Assembly: GCA_029850565.1 (NCBI GenBank)
Contig: JARCRR010000082.1
Coordinates: forward strand, 1 to 9,367
Length of the DNA: 9,367 nucleotides
Reading direction: 5' to 3'
From: Gallionella sp.
GTDB lineage: Bacteria > Pseudomonadota > Gammaproteobacteria > Burkholderiales > Gallionellaceae
Under the pieces are notes generated by a model. The model was not told where the DNA came from. It worked only from the letters and a program-made list of their open reading frames with translations, and ran no database searches. The stretch's first letter is position 1. Every line of letters starts with the position of its first letter. The position numbers were made by a program, and so were the translations under genes. Shown here piece by piece: positions 4,927-9,367 of the stretch.

Positions 4927-6969
4927 ATGAAGCAGAAGATGATCGTAGCCGCCGTGTTGCTGGCAATGAGTAGTTCCACATACGCTGCCGAGAAGGCAGC
5001 CTTGGATGAGGTGGTTGTGACGGCACCGCAAAGTACAGAGCCGCTGACCGTGAAGACCGATCCCAAGAAACCGCGTCAACCCGTCCCCGCACACGATGGT
5101 GCTGATTACCTGAAGACCATCCCGGGTTTCTCGGTCATACGCAAAGGAGGCACCGACGGTGATCCGGTGCTGCGCGGCATGGCTGGTTCACGTCTGAACA
5201 TCATGTTGGATGGCGAGCAGATATTGGGCGGCTGCGGCGGTCGCATGGATCCGCCGACCGCCTATGTGTTCCCTTCCTCCTACGACAGTATCACCGTGTT
5301 GAAAGGCCCGCAGACCGTGATCCATGGTGCGGGCAATTCGGCAGGTACGGTGTTGTTCGAGCGTAGCGTCAAGCGTGATGCCGCTGGTTTGACAGGAAGC
5401 GGGTCGTTGATGGTGGGCAGTTTCGGGCGCAACGACGAGACGCTGGACGCCAAGGTGAGCACCGGTTCAGCCTACCTGCGTGCCGGGGTGACGCGCTCTG
5501 AAGCCAATGACTATCAGGATGGATCAGGCAAGGCAGTTCATTCGGCATATAACCGTTGGAGCGCGAACGCGGCAATGGGCTGGATGCCGAGCGATGATAC
5601 GCGTCTCGAATTGACGCTTGCCAAGAGCGACGGCAAAGCCGCTTATGCGGATCGCAGCGTGGATGGTTCGAAGTTCGCCCGCGACAATATCGGCCTGAAG
5701 TTCGACAAGCGGCACATGGGTGGTCTGTTGGATGGTATCGAGGCGCAGGTGTATTACAACTATATCGACCACGTGATGGATAGTTACAGCCTGCGTGCCG
5801 GTGGCAACCCCGCGAGCATGATGGCGGCGATGAATCCGGATCGCAAAACGACCGGTGGTCGTTTGAACGGCACCCTACAATTGGCCGAGGCGACGCAGAT
5901 GAAACTGGGTGTGGATACGCAGAACAACGTGCACACCGGTCGTACAGGCGCTGCCCCCGGCTACATGGGCGACTACACACTCAAGGCGCGCGTGAAGGAT
6001 GCCGAGTTCAAGAACATCGGTGTGTTCGGTGAGTTACACCAGGGTATCTCCGATGCCAGCCGCGTCATCGTTGGAGCGCGGGCTGATAACTGGGAGGCGA
6101 CAGACTATCGGGCGAAGGTAGACATGATGGGCATGGTCGCAAATCCAACCCAGAACCAGACTCGCAAAGAAACACTGTCTAGTGGATTTGCTCGCTACGA
6201 ACAGGATGTGTCAGCGACCTCGACTATGTACATTGGTTTAGGGCGTACTGCGCGTGCTCCTGATTACTGGGAGTTGCTCAAAGAAAGCATGACAACCGCC
6301 AGTGCTTTCAACACCAATCCGGAGAAGACTACCCAGTTGGATGTGGGGATGAATTATCGCGAAGGCACGTTGTCCGCTTCTGTCTCGGCTTTCTATAACA
6401 AGATCGTTGATTACAACCTCATCCAAAGTAATGTTATGAAAATGAGGATGAACATGATGATGGTGATGGTGCCTACGCCGGTGACTGTCACACGCAATGT
6501 GAACGCTACAACCTACGGTGCCGAAGCGGGCGTGGCCTATATGCTGGCGGATAACTGGAAGGTCGATGGCAGTCTCGCCTACGTGCATGGCAACAACGAT
6601 ACCGATGGGACGGCTTTGGGGCAGATGTCCCCGTTGGAAGGTCGTATCGGTTTGACCTATGACAACAAGGTGTGGTCGTTCGGCGGTTTGGTGCGTGGCG
6701 TCGCTGCGCAGGATCGTGTGGCAGTCAATCAGGGCAACATCGCGGGGCAGGACATCGCCGCGTCGAGCGGGTTCGGCGTGCTCTCGCTGAACGGTGGCTG
6801 GCGCATCAACAAGACGGCGCAACTGACGGCCGGTGTGGATAACCTGCTCAACAAGACCTATGCGGAACATATCAGCCGTGCGGGGGCGATGGTGAGCGGA
6901 TTCACACAGACCACGCGCGTGAACGAAGTGGGCCGCAATCTGTGGGTGAAGGCGAACGTCGATTTCTGA
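4927..6969 (+). CDS. oprC: TonB-dependent copper receptor, OprC/NosA family
   Basis: A 680-residue outer-membrane copper transporter. A signal peptide covers residues 1-20 (cleavage after STYA), followed by a TonB box (about DEVVVTAP), the plug domain (about 50-155, including LRGMAGSRLNIMLDGEQILGG) and a beta-barrel ending in the terminal aromatic Phe (VDF). All four ligands described for P. aeruginosa OprC appear conserved: a CxxxM motif (C103, M107) in the plug and an HxM motif (H282, M284) in the barrel. A Met-dense loop holds seven Met in residues 504-514; further Met clusters occur near 400-403. The start at 4927 is set by AGGAG at 4916-4920 and the signal peptide; an upstream in-frame GTG (4792) would overlap the kinase gene. 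It is divergent from regBA and followed by PCu(A)C genes, indicating copper acquisition. Confidence 0.95.
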   Translation: MKQKMIVAAVLLAMSSSTYAAEKAALDEVVVTAPQSTEPLTVKTDPKKPRQPVPAHDGADYLKTIPGFSVIRKGGTDGDPVLRGMAGSRLNIMLDGEQILGGCGGRMDPPTAYVFPSSYDSITVLKGPQTVIHGAGNSAGTVLFERSVKRDAAGLTGSGSLMVGSFGRNDETLDAKVSTGSAYLRAGVTRSEANDYQDGSGKAVHSAYNRWSANAAMGWMPSDDTRLELTLAKSDGKAAYADRSVDGSKFARDNIGLKFDKRHMGGLLDGIEAQVYYNYIDHVMDSYSLRAGGNPASMMAAMNPDRKTTGGRLNGTLQLAEATQMKLGVDTQNNVHTGRTGAAPGYMGDYTLKARVKDAEFKNIGVFGELHQGISDASRVIVGARADNWEATDYRAKVDMMGMVANPTQNQTRKETLSSGFARYEQDVSATSTMYIGLGRTARAPDYWELLKESMTTASAFNTNPEKTTQLDVGMNYREGTLSASVSAFYNKIVDYNLIQSNVMKMRMNMMMVMVPTPVTVTRNVNATTYGAEAGVAYMLADNWKVDGSLAYVHGNNDTDGTALGQMSPLEGRIGLTYDNKVWSFGGLVRGVAAQDRVAVNQGNIAGQDIAASSGFGVLSLNGGWRINKTAQLTAGVDNLLNKTYAEHISRAGAMVSGFTQTTRVNEVGRNLWVKANVDF

Positions 6970-6991
6970 TCGATCGATTCGGGCTAGAATG

Positions 6992-7025
6992 ACGCGCCAT
7001 GTCGTAAGGTGTGGCGCGTTTTAAT
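6992..7025 (+). terminator. Intrinsic terminator or attenuator between the copper receptor and the PCu(A)C gene
   Basis: ACGCGCCA (6992-6999) and TGGCGCGT (7012-7019) form a perfect 8-bp GC-rich stem with a 12-base loop, followed by TTTTAATTT. It lies 22 bases after the receptor stop and just before the PCu(A)C ribosome binding site. It could end the receptor mRNA or lower downstream expression. A TAGAAT (6985-6990) just before the stem could be a -10 box for the chaperone gene, but it lacks a clear -35. Confidence 0.65.
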
Positions 7026-7038
7026 TTAGGAGAAAGAA

Positions 7039-7503
7039 ATGAAGAAGATTTTGAGCGCTGGTTTGTTGACAATGGCCGCGGTGACAACAGCTTACGCGGA
7101 CGAAGTGAAAGTAAAGGATGCATGGACACGCGCCACTGCGCCTGGCCAAGACAGCGCGATGGTGCAGCTTGTCATCACCAGCAAGAAGGCGGCAAAGTTG
7201 GTGGGTATTGCTTGTAAGGATGCGAACACGTCGGAGCTTCATAGCATGGTGATGGAAGGAGAGATGATGAAGATGCGCCAGGTAGATTCCATCGACCTGC
7301 CCGCGGGCAAGGCGGTTGACTTGGGCGAGGCGGGGTATCACTTGATGTTGATGGGGCTGAAGAAGCCGCTTGCAGAAGGCAAGAAGACCAATTGCGAAAT
7401 GATCGTGCGCGGTGCCGATGGCAAGGAGCAAAAGGTGCAGGTGATCGCCAAGGTCAAACCGCTGACCGAGTCCGCCGCACACGGGCATATGCATCACCAT
7501 TGA
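7039..7503 (+). CDS. PCu(A)C-family periplasmic copper chaperone
   Basis: A 154-residue secreted copper chaperone. PCu(A)C proteins bind Cu(I) in the periplasm and deliver it, often with Sco proteins, to the CuA site of cytochrome oxidase. A signal peptide covers residues 1-20 (MKKILSAGLLTMAAVTTAYA). The copper motif H-x10-M-x21-H-x-M is exact: H68, M79, H101 and M103, in ELHSMV...MRQ...YHLMLMGLK. Two cysteines (C59, C119) could form a disulfide. The C-terminus ends in HGHMHHH, an added potential copper site. An AGGAG ribosome binding site precedes the ATG. It follows the copper receptor by about 70 bases, with a hairpin in between, and precedes a related gene by 19 bases. Metal delivery to respiratory oxidases or another cuproenzyme is the likely role. 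Confidence 0.95.
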   Translation: MKKILSAGLLTMAAVTTAYADEVKVKDAWTRATAPGQDSAMVQLVITSKKAAKLVGIACKDANTSELHSMVMEGEMMKMRQVDSIDLPAGKAVDLGEAGYHLMLMGLKKPLAEGKKTNCEMIVRGADGKEQKVQVIAKVKPLTESAAHGHMHHH

Positions 7504-7522
7504 TTTACGAAGGAGGTTCATC

Positions 7523-7999
7523 ATGTTGAAACGATTGTGTGGGTTGATGGTTTTGCTGTTCGCGCAGCAGGCATGGGCCGGCGCGAACGATGTGATGGTG
7601 GACAAGGTGTGGATGCGCGAGAGTGTGCCCGGCCAGCAATCCGTCACGGTGCAGATGAACCTCTATGTGACCAAGCCTGCGCGTCTGTTATCAGTGAGCA
7701 GTCCAGTCGCCGCATCCGGAGAGATCCAGAACGTGGAGAAACGCCACGGCAAGATGCAGACCTCCACGGTGGATAGTCTGAAGCTCATCCCCAACAGCAC
7801 GCTCATCTTTGGCAATCGCGGCATCTATCTGGTATTGAACGGTTTGAAGCAGGCGCTGAATGTGGGTGATCGTGTGCCTGTCAGTCTGGTCATCGAGATG
7901 GCGGGTAAGAAACAGACCGTCGATATGGAGGCCGAGGTCAAGGCATTGGAGTTGAGCTACAAACACTACAACGATCCCACGGTTAAAGACCACCGTTAA
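7523..7999 (+). CDS. PCu(A)C-like secreted protein lacking the copper ligands
   Basis: A 158-residue protein with a signal peptide (about residues 1-19, cleavage near AWA) and the PCu(A)C fold signature. It shares with its upstream neighbour the early VxVDKVWMRESVPGQ segment, the VDS turn and the YLVLNGLKQAL strand. Aligned to the neighbour, the four copper ligands are replaced: H68 by Q69, M79 by T80, H101 by Y102 and M103 by V104. The fold is therefore conserved but classical copper binding is not expected. An H75/M78 pair and a C-terminal YKHYNDPTVKDHR tail are the only nearby metal-capable groups. A perfect AGGAGG ribosome binding site lies before the ATG, and the 19-base gap to the chaperone gene indicates one operon. 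It could be a partner or structural paralogue of the chaperone; the function is unknown. Confidence 0.85.
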   Translation: MLKRLCGLMVLLFAQQAWAGANDVMVDKVWMRESVPGQQSVTVQMNLYVTKPARLLSVSSPVAASGEIQNVEKRHGKMQTSTVDSLKLIPNSTLIFGNRGIYLVLNGLKQALNVGDRVPVSLVIEMAGKKQTVDMEAEVKALELSYKHYNDPTVKDHR

Positions 8000-8020
8000 A
8001 CCACCGCATCTTTCCTGCTG

Positions 8021-8052
8021 AACGGGCGGCTCGATGCCGCCCGTTTTGTTTT
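8021..8052 (+). terminator. Strong intrinsic terminator ending the copper cluster
   Basis: A 10-bp perfect stem (AACGGGCGGC at 8021-8030 with GCCGCCCGTT at 8036-8045) with a 5-base loop is followed by a T-rich run to 8052. It lies 21 bases after the stop of the second PCu(A)C-like gene and before argB. It separates the copper operon from arginine biosynthesis. Confidence 0.9.
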
Positions 8053-8097
8053 GGTCTGGAGTAGAATTCGCGGCAAATTTATCCAGGGAAATCACCC

Positions 8098-8982
8098 ATG
8101 CCATTGACCGCTGCCACCGCCGCCCAGAAAGCCCACACCCTGTCCGAAGCGCTGCCCTACATCCAGCGCTTCTTCGACAAGACCATCGTCATCAAATACG
8201 GCGGCAACGCCATGACCGATCCCAAGCTGCAAGAGGGCTTTGCGCGCGATGTGGTGTTGCTCAAACTGGTCGGCATGAATCCCGTCGTCGTGCATGGTGG
8301 CGGCCCGCAGATCAACGACCTGCTGAAGAAGGTGGGCAAGCAGGGCGAGTTTATCCAAGGTATGCGTGTCACCGACGAAGAGACCATGGACGTGGTCGAG
8401 ATGGTGTTGGGCAAGGTCAACAAGGATATCGTCAATCTCATCAATCGCTATGGCGGCAAAGCTGTAGGTCTGACCGGACAGGACGGCGGCTTCATCCGTG
8501 CCGAGAAGCTGCTGCTGGAAAGCATCACCGAGCCGGGCAAAATGCTGGACATCGGGCTGGTCGGCGACATCAACAAGATCGACCCCTCCATCATCACCTT
8601 CCTCGATTCCGGCGATTTCATCCCCGTCATCGCGCCCATCGGTGTCTCGCCCGACGGCGAGACATTGAACATCAATGCCGATGTGGTGGCAGGCAAGCTG
8701 GCAGAAGTGTTGCGTGCCGAGAAGTTGGTGCTGTTGACCAACACACCCGGCGTGTTGGACAAGAGCGGCAATCTGCTCACTGGACTGACACCCAAGCAGA
8801 TCGACGATCTGGTGGCGGACGGCACATTGTCCGGCGGCATGCTGCCCAAGATCGGCTCGGCGCTGGATGCGGCGCGCGGTGGCGTGAAGGCGGTGCACAT
8901 CATCGACGGTCGCGTGGAGCATGCGCTGTTGTTGGAAATTCTGACCGATGAAGGTGTGGGTACGCTCATCAAGAGTAAATGA
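8098..8982 (+). CDS. argB: N-acetylglutamate kinase
   Basis: A complete 294-residue cytoplasmic enzyme that phosphorylates N-acetyl-L-glutamate with ATP, the second step of arginine biosynthesis. Amino-acid kinase motifs are visible: KYGGNAM (33-39) for phosphate binding, VVVHGGGPQIN (63-73) for substrate, RVTDEETMDVV (90-100), NINADVVAGKLAEVL (191-205), LLTNTPGVLD (212-221) and SGGMLPK (245-251). The N-terminal helix of about 28 residues before the first strand and the C-terminal EGVGTLI (285-291) are features of the hexameric, arginine-inhibited type, so feedback inhibition is expected. An AGGGA ribosome binding site lies 9 bases before the ATG. A TAGAAT at 8062-8067 may be its -10 box, but the -35 is poor. 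Its stop overlaps the next start by 4 bp. Confidence 0.98.
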   Translation: MPLTAATAAQKAHTLSEALPYIQRFFDKTIVIKYGGNAMTDPKLQEGFARDVVLLKLVGMNPVVVHGGGPQINDLLKKVGKQGEFIQGMRVTDEETMDVVEMVLGKVNKDIVNLINRYGGKAVGLTGQDGGFIRAEKLLLESITEPGKMLDIGLVGDINKIDPSIITFLDSGDFIPVIAPIGVSPDGETLNINADVVAGKLAEVLRAEKLVLLTNTPGVLDKSGNLLTGLTPKQIDDLVADGTLSGGMLPKIGSALDAARGGVKAVHIIDGRVEHALLLEILTDEGVGTLIKSK

Positions 8983-9367
8983 ACGAACGCGTCTGGCTCT
9001 TTGATCTGGATAACACGCTGCATAACGCGACGCCGCACATCTTTCCCCACATCAATCGCAGCATGACGGCCTACCTGCAAGAGCATCTGCAGTTGGATGA
9101 GGAAGCGGCAAATGCCTTGCGCGTGGATTACTGGCAGCGCTATGGCGCGACGCTCACCGGCTTGATGAAGCATCACGGAACCGATCCCGACCATTTTCTT
9201 TGGCACACGCACCAGTTTGCGGATTTGAGCGAGATGGTGGTGAGAGAGCCGCGATTGCGTCATGTGCTGAAACAGATGGCGGGGACCAAGATCGTGTTCT
9301 CGAATGCGCCCATCCATTACGCGCAAGCAGTGCTGGAGTTGTTGCGCGTGGATGACCTGTTCGATGA
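8979..9367 (+). CDS. HAD-superfamily hydrolase, pyrimidine 5'-nucleotidase (Sdt1/Phm8)-like, truncated by the window end
   Basis: Only the first 129 codons are in the window and the frame is open to the right edge. Residues 5-14 (VWLFDLDNTL) give HAD motif I, with nucleophile D9 and acid/base D11. The helical cap follows (about 16-95), and motif II is the Ser in IVFSNAP (S108). The layout FDLDNTLHNATPHIFPHIN, with an inserted cap and no C2 domain so far, resembles the pyrimidine 5'-nucleotidase-like group often found after argB in betaproteobacteria, as I recall. ATG overlaps the argB stop as ATGA, so translation is probably coupled to argB. The substrate is not certain; a housekeeping nucleotide or sugar phosphate is likely. 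Confidence 0.85.
   Translation, partial: MNERVWLFDLDNTLHNATPHIFPHINRSMTAYLQEHLQLDEEAANALRVDYWQRYGATLTGLMKHHGTDPDHFLWHTHQFADLSEMVVREPRLRHVLKQMAGTKIVFSNAPIHYAQAVLELLRVDDLFD

Noticed and set aside
4815..5066. Upstream start of the kinase at 5066 (84 extra residues)
   Set aside because: The extension is antisense to the copper receptor signal peptide and plug, is unlike RegB, and would remove the divergent promoter region.
8034..8951. Open frame of 305 codons on the plus strand overlapping argB
   Set aside because: A frame shadow of argB; the product is full of Arg/His/Ala with no motif, while argB in the neighbouring frame is unmistakable.
8448..9326. Open frame of 292 codons on the minus strand opposite argB and the HAD gene
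   Set aside because: It lies antisense to two well-supported genes and shows no family similarity.
1..9367. CRISPR array, tRNA/rRNA genes, insertion sequence or phage genes
   Set aside because: No regularly spaced direct repeats, no tRNA-like cloverleaf that I could recognise, and no transposase or integrase coding sequence.

Overview
The window looks like chromosomal DNA of a betaproteobacterium, most plausibly a free-living or aquatic member of the Nitrosomonadales/Gallionellales type. This is inferred from moderately GC-rich coding DNA, the protein families and argB followed directly by a HAD-type nucleotidase; no rRNA or other taxonomic marker is present. I see no insertion sequence, phage gene, CRISPR array, tRNA or rRNA.

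Left part (1-2678), all on the minus strand. A penicillin-binding-protein-5-like D-Ala-D-Ala carboxypeptidase runs off the left edge; its third active-site motif is altered (Q-T-S instead of K-T-G). Upstream of it lies a tandem pair of closely related HDOD-domain proteins. The pair is preceded by a good sigma-28 (FliA-like) promoter candidate and by a REP/REPIN-like hairpin.

Central part (2860-7999). A RegB/RegA (PrrBA, RoxSR) redox-type two-component system on the minus strand is divergent from a plus-strand copper-uptake cluster. That cluster holds an OprC/NosA-type TonB-dependent copper receptor, a PCu(A)C periplasmic copper chaperone with its full ligand set, and a second PCu(A)C-fold protein that has lost all four copper ligands. 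The RegB-like kinase carries an insert rich in His and Met in a predicted periplasmic loop. The 112-bp divergent spacer contains a 15-bp site that fits the RegR/RegA DNA-box consensus exactly as I recall it, placed near -43 relative to inferred promoters on both sides. Together these suggest a RegBA variant that senses copper, or copper plus redox state, and controls copper acquisition. This is the most interesting candidate system in the window; the copper-sensing role is inference.

Right part (8021-9367). A strong intrinsic terminator ends the copper cluster. It is followed by argB (N-acetylglutamate kinase, arginine-inhibited type) and, overlapping its stop by 4 bp, the start of a HAD-superfamily pyrimidine 5'-nucleotidase-like gene that is cut by the right edge.
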